From Thermotogae bacterium (GTDB lineage: Bacteria; Hydrothermota; Hydrothermia; LBFQ01): a DNA stretch of 33,608 nt. Position numbers and translations under genes: made by a program. Positions 1-7,421 of the stretch are shown here, piece after piece. The stretch lies in contig JAADDJ010000027.1 in NCBI GenBank assembly GCA_013153965.1, forward strand, positions 1 through 33,608, in the 5' to 3' direction. The notes beneath the pieces were generated by a model. It made no database searches, had not been told where the DNA came from, and saw only the letters and a list, made by a program, of their open reading frames with translations. How positions within the stretch are numbered: position 1 is the stretch's first letter; the number at the start of each line of letters is the position of its first letter.

Positions 1-263
1 CCACGGACGTGGCCGAGAGGCCGGGAAGAGAGGGTAGGGCGGTCATCCTCACGGAGGGAGGTTTCACCGTGCATCTTGGCGAGGCCTCCTACGTGGGCTG
101 GGACCTGTACTCGGCCGACGGGAGGAGGATAAGGGGCGGCAGCCTGGGCTTCGTGCCGGCCGGAGATTACGAGGTGGATTTGAGCGGAATACCCTCGGGA
201 GCGCACATTCTCCGTGTGCGTATCGGTGAGAGGGTGATGAGCCTAAAGATGGTGCGTAGATAG
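1..263 (+). CDS. C-terminal end of a secreted protein with a Por-type sorting tail (partial)
   Basis: The frame is open from the window edge to a TAG at 261-263, so this is the 3' end of a larger gene; the GTG at 9 reported by the ORF track is probably internal. The last 55 or so residues have the shape of a type IX (Por) secretion C-terminal domain: a short strand with YSADGRRI, a glycine-rich turn, then IPSGAHILRVRIGERVM and a basic end (KMVRR). The tail resembles those of the genes at 11571 and 26787, although it is less canonical (AHILRVRI instead of AYFVKI). The function of the main body cannot be seen. It is followed after 27 bases by a separately promoted gene. Confidence 0.6.
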   Translation, partial: TDVAERPGREGRAVILTEGGFTVHLGEASYVGWDLYSADGRRIRGGSLGFVPAGDYEVDLSGIPSGAHILRVRIGERVMSLKMVRR

Positions 264-277
264 ACGCCCGGCGACCG

Positions 278-283
278 TAGAAT
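278..283 (+). promoter_or_regulatory. -10 element (TAGAAT) for the CoA-binding gene
   Basis: TAGAAT ends 7 bases before the ATG at 291. The predicted transcript would start at or within a base or two of the start codon. No convincing -35 hexamer and no Shine-Dalgarno sequence is visible. Confidence 0.6.
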
Positions 284-290
284 TTCGGCT

Positions 291-758
291 ATGGCCGTAA
301 GGTTTGAGAATCCGCCGGACGATGTCATACGCGACCTATTCCTCAAGTACAAGAACATAGCCGTGGTGGGGTTTTCCAAGAATCGGAACAAGCCCGCCCA
401 CAAGGTGCCGCGCTTCTTCATCGGCAAGCGCTACAACATTATCCCCGTCAATCCCACGACCGACAAGATTTTGGGTCGCAAGTCCTACCCGAACGTCTCC
501 TCCATACCCGACCCCGTGGATTGGGTGGATGTCTTCCGTCCTCCCGAGGCCATTCCGGAGGTCGTTGAGGATGTGCTCCGCAGGTTGGACGAGAGGGGGG
601 ACGTGAAGGTCTTCTGGCTTCAGGAGGGGATAAGGAACGACGAGGCGGTAGCCCCTCTTGTTGAGAGGGGTCTGATAGTCGTTCAGGACCGCTGCATGTG
701 GAAGGAGTACATGCGCCTCATTGAGGGGGTGGACCCGGACAAAGTGGAGCTGAAGTGA
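291..758 (+). CDS. CoA-binding domain protein (YccU-like)
   Basis: This 155-residue protein is a single Rossmann-type CoA-binding domain of the CoA_binding_2 family, related to the N-terminal part of succinyl-CoA synthetase alpha. The glycine motif IAVVGFSKNRNKPAHKV lies near residues 23-40. It is followed by YNIIPVNPTTDKILGRKSYPNVSSIP, a family hallmark, and near residue 115 by VFWLQEGIRNDEA. Length matches the family. Members bind CoA or acyl-CoA in the cytosol, but their physiological role is mostly unknown. The gene starts directly after a -10 element, so its mRNA is probably leaderless, and its stop overlaps the GTG of the next gene (GTGA), which suggests translational coupling. Confidence 0.85.
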   Translation: MAVRFENPPDDVIRDLFLKYKNIAVVGFSKNRNKPAHKVPRFFIGKRYNIIPVNPTTDKILGRKSYPNVSSIPDPVDWVDVFRPPEAIPEVVEDVLRRLDERGDVKVFWLQEGIRNDEAVAPLVERGLIVVQDRCMWKEYMRLIEGVDPDKVELK

Positions 759-1477
759 AGGTTCAGATAGTAGGGCTGGGTAAGGTTGGCAGGTCCTTCG
801 CGGAGTTCCTGAGGAGGAGGGGGGTGGAGGTTCTGGAATACTCCGCCAGAGAGGGGAAGGGCAGGTTGGAGGATGCCCCCCTCCTCTTCATCGCCGTCAA
901 GGATGACCACATCGGCGATGTGGCCCGCTCCCTGTACGAGAGAGGGCTGCGGTACGAGGCCGTAGGGCACTTCTCCGGTGCCCTGACGTCCGACGTCCTA
1001 AAACCGTATCCCGAGCGCTTCTCCCTCCATCCCCTTCAGGCCTTCAACTCCCCGGACCCGTGCCTCTGGAACGGCATAACCGTGGGAGTTGAGGGTACGT
1101 CCCGGGCCGTGCTCCTGTTGAGGCGACTGATGTATAACCTCCCCGTGCGGATGGTTGAGATTCCTAAGGAGGCGAAGGTACTATACCACGCCGCGGCCGT
1201 CTTCGTCTCAAACCTCATATACGCCCCCCTGGTCGCCGGAGAGGAGCTCTTCGGCTCCTTGGGATTGAGCAGGGACGATTACGCTCGCCTCGTGAGGACA
1301 TCCTTCAACAACTTCCTGCGTCGGGGGTTGGACGGACTGACGGGCCCCCTGGTGAGGGGAGATGAAGGGACCTTGAGGAGACATCTGAATGCGCTGGAGG
1401 GTAGGGAAGACCTTAGGGAGCTCTACGAGGCCCTGACGGATTTCTTGAGGAGGCGGTTGAGGGAGCGTCAGGAGTAG
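755..1477 (+). CDS. DUF2520/Rossmann-like NADP-binding protein
   Basis: The 240-residue protein begins with a nucleotide-binding fold (VQIVGLGKVGRSFAEFL, residues 3-19). It continues with FIAVKDDHIGDVA and GHFSGALTSDVL, then SLHPLQAFNSPD, and ends in an all-helical DUF2520 dimerisation domain (ALYHAAAVFVSNLIYAPL-like region). This is the arrangement of pyrroline-5-carboxylate-reductase- or ketopantoate-reductase-like proteins of the Rossmann/DUF2520 family. The substrate is not established; in some genomes these genes sit near pantothenate genes, and panD is in this window, but 24 kb away. The GTG start overlaps the previous stop by GTGA. The 3' end overlaps the convergent mlaE gene by 10 bases. 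Confidence 0.75.
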   Translation: MKVQIVGLGKVGRSFAEFLRRRGVEVLEYSAREGKGRLEDAPLLFIAVKDDHIGDVARSLYERGLRYEAVGHFSGALTSDVLKPYPERFSLHPLQAFNSPDPCLWNGITVGVEGTSRAVLLLRRLMYNLPVRMVEIPKEAKVLYHAAAVFVSNLIYAPLVAGEELFGSLGLSRDDYARLVRTSFNNFLRRGLDGLTGPLVRGDEGTLRRHLNALEGREDLRELYEALTDFLRRRLRERQE

Positions 1478-2217
1478 AAGTACATGGATATGAGAAAGTC
1501 GGCGGCCAATATGAGGACGGCCGAGGCCACGACGGCATTCATGGCCGAACGTCCAACGCCCACGGCGCCCCCCTTCGTGTAGTATCCGAAATAGCAGCTG
1601 ACCGTGGTAATTATCCCTCCGAATACGAAGGCCTTGGTACCCCCGACTATGAGGTCCTTGGGGACGAAGCTGGCCTTTATGCCGTTTATCAGGGGGTTGG
1701 AGGGAAGGCCGTAGATATAGACGGTGAGGAAGAGGGCGGCGAGGACGGCGATGAAGGTGGCCACTATGGTGAGGAGGGGGATGGAGATTATCCCGGCTAT
1801 TATCCTCGGCAGGACGATGAAACGGTAGGGATTTATACCCATCACCTCCAGAGCATCAATCTGCTCGGTCACCCGCATCGTCCCTATCTCGGATGCCAAA
1901 CCTCCTCCGACCCTCCCGGCCACGACCAGCGCGGTGAGGACCGGTGCCAGCTCCGTTGATACCCCCTTCCATATGCCCAAGCCTATGAGGTCGGCCGGTA
2001 CGTAGTCCTTTATCTGGTAGGATATGAGGACCCCGGAGACCAGACCTACGAAGGTGGAGCTTCCCATCACTATCGTGAGAGAGCCGTAGCCTATGGCGGC
2101 TATCTGCCTGACGACCTCCCCGAAACTGCGATGTATCTCCCTCGTGGCCAAGATGGAGTTCCACAGAAGTAAAGCGTAGTCCCCTATGGCCTCAAGCCAA
2201 CCTACTATCAGACCCAT
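1468..2217 (-). CDS. mlaE: MlaE-family ABC transporter permease
   Basis: The 249-residue membrane protein has the MlaE/YrbE permease fold with about five to six hydrophobic segments. Its signature is VLTALVVAGRVGGGLASEIGTMRVTEQIDALEVMGINPYRF, near residues 95-135. MlaE works with an ATPase (MlaF) and an MCE protein (MlaD) to move phospholipids between the inner and outer membranes of diderm bacteria. Neither partner is in this window. The start overlaps the end of accC by 10 bases with a GGAG just upstream, so the gene is probably co-transcribed with accC. The 3' end overlaps the convergent DUF2520 gene by 10 bases, with no terminator hairpin between them. Confidence 0.9.
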   Translation of the reverse strand: MGLIVGWLEAIGDYALLLWNSILATREIHRSFGEVVRQIAAIGYGSLTIVMGSSTFVGLVSGVLISYQIKDYVPADLIGLGIWKGVSTELAPVLTALVVAGRVGGGLASEIGTMRVTEQIDALEVMGINPYRFIVLPRIIAGIISIPLLTIVATFIAVLAALFLTVYIYGLPSNPLINGIKASFVPKDLIVGGTKAFVFGGIITTVSCYFGYYTKGGAVGVGRSAMNAVVASAVLILAADFLISMYFYS

Positions 2218-3554
2218 CGCTCCAGCGAGTTGGTGTAGAAGCGTCCATTCAGGAACTCCTTGCGCGTTAGGATGCGTCTGTGGAGGGGTATGTTGGTCCT
2301 TATGCCCTCAAGGACGAACTCGTCCAAAGCCCGCAGCATCCTCCTTATGGCCTCGTCCCTGTCCTTTCCCCACGCCACGAGCTTGGCCACCATGGAGTCG
2401 TAGTAGGGGGGGATGGTGTATCCCTGATACACGTGGGAGTCAATACGAATGCCGAAACCTCCCGGCTTGTGCAGGAGGGTGATCCTCCCGGGGGAGGGAG
2501 CGAAGTTATTCTCCGGATCCTCAGCGTTTATTCGGGCCTCTATGGCGTGGCCGTTTATGGGCAACTCGTCTCCGTTGAAGTTCAGCCGCTCCCCCATAGC
2601 CACCAGTATCTGGCTCTTTATGATATCCACACCGGTTATCATCTCCGTTATCGGATGCTCCACCTGAACGCGGGTGTTCATCTCTATGAAGTAGAAGCTC
2701 CCGTTCTCATCGTAGAGGAATTCAACCGTCCCCGCGTTCAGATATCCTATCTCCCTCACCAGACGGAGAGCGTAATCTACCACCTCGCGGCGCTTGTCTT
2801 CGTCTATAGAAGGACTCGGAGCCTCCTCCAGAACCTTCTGGTGCCTCCTCTGGAGGGAGCACTCCCTCTCGTAGAGGTGCGTCGCGTTCCCGTACTCGTC
2901 GCCGAACACCTGCACCTCTATGTGCTTCGGTTTCATTATGAACTTCTCCAGATAGAGCCTTCCGTCGCCGAAGGCGGCTTCGGCCTCGGATGATGCGGCC
3001 AGAAAGCGGCTCTCCATCTCCGCCTCGCTCTCAACCACCCTCATACCCCTACCCCCACCTCCGGCCGCGGCCTTAAGGAGGACCGGATAGCCTATCTCCG
3101 CCGCCACCCTCTTGGCCTCCTCCACGCTCTCAATCGGCTCCTCCGTTCCGGGGACCAGAGGCACCCCCGCCCTCTTGGCCGCCTTCTTCGCCTCTACCTT
3201 ATCCCCCATTATCTCTATGTGCTCGGGCTTGGGTCCGACGAATACCAGACCGTGGGATTCAACTATCTTGGCGAAGGTGGGATTCTCGGCGAGGAAACCG
3301 TAGCCGGGATGGATGGCGTCAGCCCCCCAAGCCTCCGCCGCTGCTATTATGTTGGGAATGTTCAGATAGCTCTCCTGCGGGGAGGCTCCTCCTATGCATA
3401 CGGCATAATCCGCGAGCTGGACGTGGAGGCTGTCGGCGTCGGCCTCGCTATAGACGGCCACCGTCTCTATACCCAGCTCCCTCGCGGCGTATATTATGCG
3501 TACGGCTATCTCCCCACGGTTTGCTATGAGGAGCCTCTTTATCTCACGAGCCAC
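2208..3554 (-). CDS. accC: Biotin carboxylase (AccC)
   Basis: The 448-residue ATP-grasp enzyme carries the biotin carboxylase set: RLLIANRGEIAVRII at the N-terminus, HPGYGFLAEN near residue 82, the glycine-rich ATP loop AAAGGGGRGMRVV near residue 163, ERECSLQRRHQKVLEE, EMNTRVQVEHPITEM, and the C-terminal IEARINAEDP. It carboxylates the biotin of a carrier protein using ATP and bicarbonate, for acetyl- or propionyl-CoA carboxylase. Length is normal. The GTG start lies 7 bases after TAGAAT, and that promoter sits at the 3' end of the upstream dehydrogenase gene. A biotinyl carrier is encoded 17 kb away (20334-20708); no carboxyltransferase is in the window. Confidence 0.95.
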   Translation of the reverse strand: MAREIKRLLIANRGEIAVRIIYAARELGIETVAVYSEADADSLHVQLADYAVCIGGASPQESYLNIPNIIAAAEAWGADAIHPGYGFLAENPTFAKIVESHGLVFVGPKPEHIEIMGDKVEAKKAAKRAGVPLVPGTEEPIESVEEAKRVAAEIGYPVLLKAAAGGGGRGMRVVESEAEMESRFLAASSEAEAAFGDGRLYLEKFIMKPKHIEVQVFGDEYGNATHLYERECSLQRRHQKVLEEAPSPSIDEDKRREVVDYALRLVREIGYLNAGTVEFLYDENGSFYFIEMNTRVQVEHPITEMITGVDIIKSQILVAMGERLNFNGDELPINGHAIEARINAEDPENNFAPSPGRITLLHKPGGFGIRIDSHVYQGYTIPPYYDSMVAKLVAWGKDRDEAIRRMLRALDEFVLEGIRTNIPLHRRILTRKEFLNGRFYTNSLERWV

Positions 3555-3559
3555 GACCG

Positions 3560-4546
3560 TTATTCTAAACGGGATTCCGCCACGTAGTCGTCCCTATCCA
3601 CCAGACCGACGACCTCACCCCCCAAGAGGAAGTTTCGCACGTTCTCGGCGGCCCGCCTTAGGGCCTTGGGGAACATACCCGGCACGATGTTGGAGTTGTG
3701 GGGTGAGCCCAAGAAATTCTCCAAATCAAAGAAGGGGTAATCCACCGAGAAGGGCTCGCCGCGGAAGGGCTCCTTCCACCACACGTCAAGGCCCACCTGA
3801 AAGTCGGGATTCTCCTTGAGATGCTCGTACAGGTCCCTCTGGACTATTATGTCCGCCCTCGCCACATTCACCAGTATGGCGTCCCGCTTCATCATGTTGA
3901 GCTCCCTGCGGGTGATGAGGTTCCGGGTCCTGCGGGTCAGGGGCAGGGATATGACCAGAACGTCCGACTCCCTAAGGACGTACTCCAAATCCGCGAGGGT
4001 CCCGATGAAGGCCACCGGCTCGTCCGTCCTGCCGGACCGGTTTATGGCCAGAACCTTCATATCAAAAGCGCGAAATGCTCTGGCCACCGCCCTCCCTATA
4101 CCTCCGAATCCGAGGATCCCCAAATTCTTCCCGCGAATCTCCTTGTTGAGGGTCTCCCTGTCGTATATGCCTCGGGCCAGCTTGAGATGGTTGGGAAGGA
4201 GTCTCTTGGCCAGAGCCAGAACCATGCCCATCACGTGCTCCGCCATGGGCTCGGCGTAGGCGCCGGCATTCCCGGCCACGAGGACATCCTTCGGTATGAG
4301 GTGGAAGGGCACGTGATCCACCCCCGCCCAGACTATCTGCATGAGTCTGACACCCTCAAGGAGGGATAGGTCCCCTATCTCCCTGTCGGGGTATATGGAG
4401 ATGACGGCATCCGCTCCGCGGAGGAGCGAGGGAATCGCGTCTTTAGGATGGTCCTGAAGGAATACCACATCGGCCACGTCCTTGAGGGCCTCCTCAAGGA
4501 TCCTCCTCTGCTCCGGAGTCGCCTTGAAAGTTATAACGACCTTCAC
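3560..4546 (-). CDS. D-isomer-specific 2-hydroxyacid dehydrogenase family protein
   Basis: The 328-residue protein has the two-domain architecture of NAD-dependent 2-hydroxyacid dehydrogenases. The nucleotide loop is LGILGFGGIGRAVARAF (about residues 143-159). The catalytic residues are recognisable: Arg in NVARADIIV, Glu in LDVWWKEP, and His in SPHNSN. The usual RG following the catalytic Arg is RA here, and the HisAla pair is HisAsn, so this is a divergent member. The substrate cannot be assigned; glyoxylate, hydroxypyruvate or phosphoglycerate are possible. The GTG start is 6 bases after TAGAAT. A parS palindrome lies about 37-52 bases upstream of the predicted transcription start. Confidence 0.85.
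   Translation of the reverse strand: MKVVITFKATPEQRRILEEALKDVADVVFLQDHPKDAIPSLLRGADAVISIYPDREIGDLSLLEGVRLMQIVWAGVDHVPFHLIPKDVLVAGNAGAYAEPMAEHVMGMVLALAKRLLPNHLKLARGIYDRETLNKEIRGKNLGILGFGGIGRAVARAFRAFDMKVLAINRSGRTDEPVAFIGTLADLEYVLRESDVLVISLPLTRRTRNLITRRELNMMKRDAILVNVARADIIVQRDLYEHLKENPDFQVGLDVWWKEPFRGEPFSVDYPFFDLENFLGSPHNSNIVPGMFPKALRRAAENVRNFLLGGEVVGLVDRDDYVAESRLE
3562..3567 (-). promoter_or_regulatory. -10 element (TAGAAT) for accC
   Basis: TAGAAT on the minus strand ends 7 bases before the GTG start at 3554. It overlaps the last codons of the upstream hydroxyacid dehydrogenase gene. A leaderless accC-mlaE message is predicted. Confidence 0.55.
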
Positions 4547-4552
4547 GCCGAG

Positions 4553-4558
4553 ATTCTA
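4553..4558 (-). promoter_or_regulatory. -10 element (TAGAAT) for the hydroxyacid dehydrogenase
   Basis: TAGAAT on the minus strand ends 6 bases before the GTG at 4546, so +1 would be the first base of the start codon. The parS site at 4583-4598 lies just beyond the -35 position. Confidence 0.6.
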
Positions 4559-4579
4559 AGAGGGAACGCCCGTGCTCCC

Positions 4580-5419
4580 TCATGTTTCACGTGAAACACT
4601 CAGGAGGGGGAGCGTTTTTCTCAGGACGTGGGTCATCTCCTCCGCCCAACCTTTCGGGCCCATGCATCTGGCCCGTCGGAGCGGTGAGACCGAGACGGGA
4701 GCGTACCCGTACTTGGGGTTGGGTATGAGGATGGCTAAATCCGTCCTCCGCAGCATGTCCTCGTCGTTCTTGCCGTCTCCCAAGCCCACGGTCAGGACGG
4801 CCCCACCGTAGAGCCTCCTCACGAACTCCACCACCTTCCCCTTATCCTGTCCCTCGCTGAGCAGATGGTAGAAGCGTCCTCCCTTAAGCACTCTAAAACC
4901 CCTCCGGGAGAACTCCTCAATCACCGGTTGGATGTCGCCCTCCATGAGGAAGGGTTCGGAGAACATCCTGCTCTTGAGGGGTGGTATCCTCTCGGGTGGC
5001 AGGCCCGTGAGGGCGGATATCTCCTCGTCGTCCATGTCCAAGACGCTACGTATGGGGTAGGAGCGGGCCACATCCAAGAAGGCCTTCCTTACCTCGTCGT
5101 GGGGTCTCCCGAACACCACGCCGCAGTATCCCTCCAGCACGATATCGCAACGCTCCGGCCTCGGCGAGAATCCTTCGGGGAAGAATACGGCCGCCCCGTT
5201 CTCAACGGCGAAGGGTGAGTTGAGGCCCAGCTCCTCCATCAACTCTCTGGTCTCTGGGAATGTCTTGCTCGTGTTCAGTATGACCGGCACCTTCAGAGTC
5301 TTGAGGATGGCCAAGACGGGTAAGGCCTCATCGTAGCGATAGGTGAAGTGATCAATCAACGTTCCATCCACGTCCGTGAAGACGAGGAGCCTCAGCTTTG
5401 GGGCCAGTTCCTGAACCAT
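4580..5419 (-). CDS. mpgP: HAD-IIB phosphatase, mannosyl-3-phosphoglycerate phosphatase-like
   Basis: The 279-residue cytosolic protein has HAD motif I (FTDVDGTLIDH, near residue 15), motif II (LNTSKT), a Lys in VLKGGRFYHLL, and motif IV (GLGDGKNDEDML). PFAVENGAAVFFPEGF and LNTSKTFPETRELMEELG are typical of the MPG phosphatase/YedP subgroup. In thermophiles this enzyme removes phosphate from mannosyl-3-phosphoglycerate to make the compatible solute mannosylglycerate. The matching synthase is not in the window, so the substrate is inferred from family resemblance. The start overlaps the end of the MscS gene by 28 bases. The last six codons are constrained by the parS site. Confidence 0.75.
   Translation of the reverse strand: MVQELAPKLRLLVFTDVDGTLIDHFTYRYDEALPVLAILKTLKVPVILNTSKTFPETRELMEELGLNSPFAVENGAAVFFPEGFSPRPERCDIVLEGYCGVVFGRPHDEVRKAFLDVARSYPIRSVLDMDDEEISALTGLPPERIPPLKSRMFSEPFLMEGDIQPVIEEFSRRGFRVLKGGRFYHLLSEGQDKGKVVEFVRRLYGGAVLTVGLGDGKNDEDMLRRTDLAILIPNPKYGYAPVSVSPLRRARCMGPKGWAEEMTHVLRKTLPLLSVSRET
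4583..4598. other. parS: parS chromosome-partitioning site
   Basis: TGTTTCACGTGAAACA is a perfect 16-base palindrome and matches the conserved bacterial parS consensus (TGTTNCACGTGAAACA) at every position. ParB (Spo0J) binds this sequence, spreads and loads condensin near the replication origin. The site overlaps the final codons of the HAD phosphatase gene, encoding its S-V-S-R-E-T end. I found no second exact copy here. parA and parB are not in the window; Jag/KhpB, often origin-linked, is 26 kb away. Confidence 0.85.
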
Positions 5420-6555
5420 ATGTCCCTCTGCGGGAACGGTATCTCTATCCCCTCCTCGTCGTACCTCCTCTTCACCCGCTTTATGAACTCATGCTTGAGG
5501 AGGAATACGGCATCAACGGTTATGGCCCGCAGGATCACGATGAAGTTTATGGAGGAGTCTCCGAACTCCCTATAGCGAAGGATGGGATTCCACTCCCTCA
5601 CCTCGTCAATCAGCCTCTCAAGGGCCTCCATCTCACTCTGTAGCCGGGCCCTATCGGCCTCCCTCTTAACCTCGGCGAGCTTACGCTGCAGGTTGTCCAG
5701 AGCCATCCTCCCGGCCTTCTCCGTTATCTCCCTCTGGACCTCACGGGCGACCTCCAGAGTTATCCGCTCCACCCTGTCAAGGTCCGAAGAGTACGCCACC
5801 CCGAGGGCGACGGGGACCCCGCGGGGCTTGTCAATCAGATCATAATTGACCAGAATGGAGGATGCCAACTTGGAGTTCGGAACGATAACTATGTTGTTGG
5901 CCATGGTGCGGATCAGGGTGTTTCTCCAGGTCATATCCTCAACGAAACCCTCCTCCCCGTTCTCCAGCTTGACGAAGTCCCCCCTGCGCACCTGACCGGA
6001 GAATACGACGTTTATACCCGCGAAGAGGTTGCTAAGGGAATCCTGCAGGGCGAGAGCGACGGCCAAACCTCCGACACCCAGAGCCGTCAGTATGGGAGTT
6101 ACGGATATGCCGCTACTCTCAAGGGCCACCAGCAGGGAGACCGTCAGAATTATCAGCTTGACTATGGACTTTATTATGCCCGTGGGAACCTCCTGCGGGA
6201 GCCTCTTCACGTACGCGTCTATGCCGTGATTTATAAGGTCCGCGACGACCCATCCTATGGCCATGATTATCCCGGCGAGGATGGCGCTGTTGAAGATCTT
6301 CAGGATGTTGGGCGAGAACTTGGAGGCGAGATAGGTGGCATTTACGGAGAAGTAGAGGGCCACGAGGACGACTATGAACATGAAGACCTTGCCGAAGGAA
6401 TTTAGGAGCAGGTCGTCAAAGGCGATGGGCGTCCTCTTCGTTATCCTCTTCAGCGTACCGAGCAGGAAGAGATCCACCACAAAGCCCACGAGAACTATGG
6501 CGACGAAGATGACTATGGGAGCAAAGTTCCCGACGAGTGCCAACAGACCACCCAT
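5392..6555 (-). CDS. MscS-family mechanosensitive channel
   Basis: The 387-residue protein has about four N-terminal membrane segments (roughly residues 8-32, 52-72, 88-108 and 127-147). The MscS pore helix and beta domain follow: ILTALGVGGLAVALALQDSLSNLFAGINVVFSG and VRRGDFVKLENGEEGFVEDMTWRNTLIRTMANNIVIVPNS. The C-terminal region includes a charged helix (about residues 275-325) not seen in short MscS proteins. Such channels release solutes on hypo-osmotic shock. Its likely operon partner is the mannosylglycerate-type phosphatase, so an osmotic-stress pairing is plausible. The promoter overlaps the stop codon of the upstream Memo-like gene. Confidence 0.92.
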   Translation of the reverse strand: MGGLLALVGNFAPIVIFVAIVLVGFVVDLFLLGTLKRITKRTPIAFDDLLLNSFGKVFMFIVVLVALYFSVNATYLASKFSPNILKIFNSAILAGIIMAIGWVVADLINHGIDAYVKRLPQEVPTGIIKSIVKLIILTVSLLVALESSGISVTPILTALGVGGLAVALALQDSLSNLFAGINVVFSGQVRRGDFVKLENGEEGFVEDMTWRNTLIRTMANNIVIVPNSKLASSILVNYDLIDKPRGVPVALGVAYSSDLDRVERITLEVAREVQREITEKAGRMALDNLQRKLAEVKREADRARLQSEMEALERLIDEVREWNPILRYREFGDSSINFIVILRAITVDAVFLLKHEFIKRVKRRYDEEGIEIPFPQRDIWFRNWPQS

Positions 6556-6565
6556 GGCGGAAACT

Positions 6566-6571
6566 ATTATA
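6566..6571 (-). promoter_or_regulatory. -10 element (TATAAT) for the MscS gene
   Basis: TATAAT on the minus strand ends 10 bases before the ATG at 6555. It contains the TAA stop codon of the Memo-like gene (6567-6569). Confidence 0.6.
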
Positions 6572-7370
6572 AGGTCAGAGCATCGTACCTAAGGGCAGCA
6601 TAACCCACCACGGAATCGGGATCCCCGGCGGTGTCGGCGCTGGTCCCGTAGGCCAGAAGGGTGGGAGTCCATCCCATCTCCCTCGCTATGGCCGCCAGCG
6701 TGGCCCAAGCGTACCTGCCGCACGCCTCCCTCTCCATCAGAGCCTCGGCATCGTTCCTGAGGGCTATCTTCAAGGTCTCGGCGTCCAGCTTGCGGGCCAC
6801 CGGATCCGGATAGTAGTGGGATAGGTCGGTGGATACCACGATAATATCCCCTTCCCGCAGGACGCCCAACAACTTCTGAGCGACCCCTATGGGATTTACT
6901 ATCCCGAAGGCGAGAGGCACGATCCGGAAGCTCCCGAGAACGACCTGAAGGAAGGGTAGCTCAACCTCAAGCGAATGCTCGGGAATCAGAGGCTCCGACA
7001 CGTCGGTGAATGGATATCCGAGATTGAGGACCTCCCTCACCCTATCAACGGCCACGGGCACGATACCCAGAGGGGTCTCCCATGCCGTGAAGCGCCCCGT
7101 ACTCACCCCGTTGAAAGCCACGAAATGGGCGGGCCCGAGGAGGAAGACGGTGGGCTCGGCCCCGAAGAGGGGAAGGAGCGTCTTAAAGGCGTACGCGGCG
7201 AAAGGACCGGAGTATATGTATCCGGCATGGGGAGCGACGACGGCCTTCGGCGGCAGCTCGGATGAGACTTTGGCGGCGTTGAGCATCCTCTCAACCATCT
7301 CCCGCAGGAGAGTGGGGTCATCCGGGTAAAATGTCCCGGCTACGGCAGGTTTTCTTATGGCGTCGTTCAT
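6567..7370 (-). CDS. amrB: Memo-like protein (AmmeMemoRadiSam system protein B)
   Basis: The 267-residue protein starts at MNDAIRKPAVAGTFYPDD. The longer ORF in the track runs back over the divergent lipoprotein gene and is not credible. Family motifs are APHAGYIYSGP (about residue 50), FLLGPAHF, the EHS-containing PEHSLEVELPFLQ, and STDLSHYYPD. These conserve the metal-binding His, Asp and Cys/His positions of MEMO1 and class III extradiol dioxygenases. In prokaryotes Memo commonly occurs with an AMMECR1 protein and a radical SAM protein; neither is in this window. The biochemical role of the system is not established. A weak -10 (TAAAAT) leaves a leader of about 10 bases. Confidence 0.88.
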   Translation of the reverse strand: MNDAIRKPAVAGTFYPDDPTLLREMVERMLNAAKVSSELPPKAVVAPHAGYIYSGPFAAYAFKTLLPLFGAEPTVFLLGPAHFVAFNGVSTGRFTAWETPLGIVPVAVDRVREVLNLGYPFTDVSEPLIPEHSLEVELPFLQVVLGSFRIVPLAFGIVNPIGVAQKLLGVLREGDIIVVSTDLSHYYPDPVARKLDAETLKIALRNDAEALMEREACGRYAWATLAAIAREMGWTPTLLAYGTSADTAGDPDSVVGYAALRYDALTL

Positions 7371-7386
7371 ATCTGACTGCGGCAGT

Positions 7387-7392
7387 ATTTTA
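7387..7392 (-). promoter_or_regulatory. Putative -10 element (TAAAAT) for the Memo-like gene
   Basis: TAAAAT on the minus strand ends 16 bases before the ATG at 7370. The spacing is longer than for the other units here, so the leader would be about 9-10 bases with no clear Shine-Dalgarno sequence. Confidence 0.4.
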
Positions 7393-7408
7393 AGGCGGTC
7401 GTCGGGGG

Positions 7409-7414
7409 TAGAAT
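7409..7414 (+). promoter_or_regulatory. -10 element (TAGAAT) for the small lipoprotein
   Basis: TAGAAT ends 7 bases before the ATG at 7422, in the 51-base divergent region shared with the Memo-like gene. Confidence 0.55.
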
Positions 7415-7421
7415 AGACTCT

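Noticed and set aside
2280-2993. 237-residue plus-strand ORF inside accC
   Set aside because: It is the reverse-strand shadow of a highly conserved biotin carboxylase, with no promoter or ribosome-binding site.
4311-4323. Other CACGTG-containing sites, for example GGCACGTGATCC
   Set aside because: Only the central hexamer matches; the flanking GTTTC/GAAAC needed for parS is missing.
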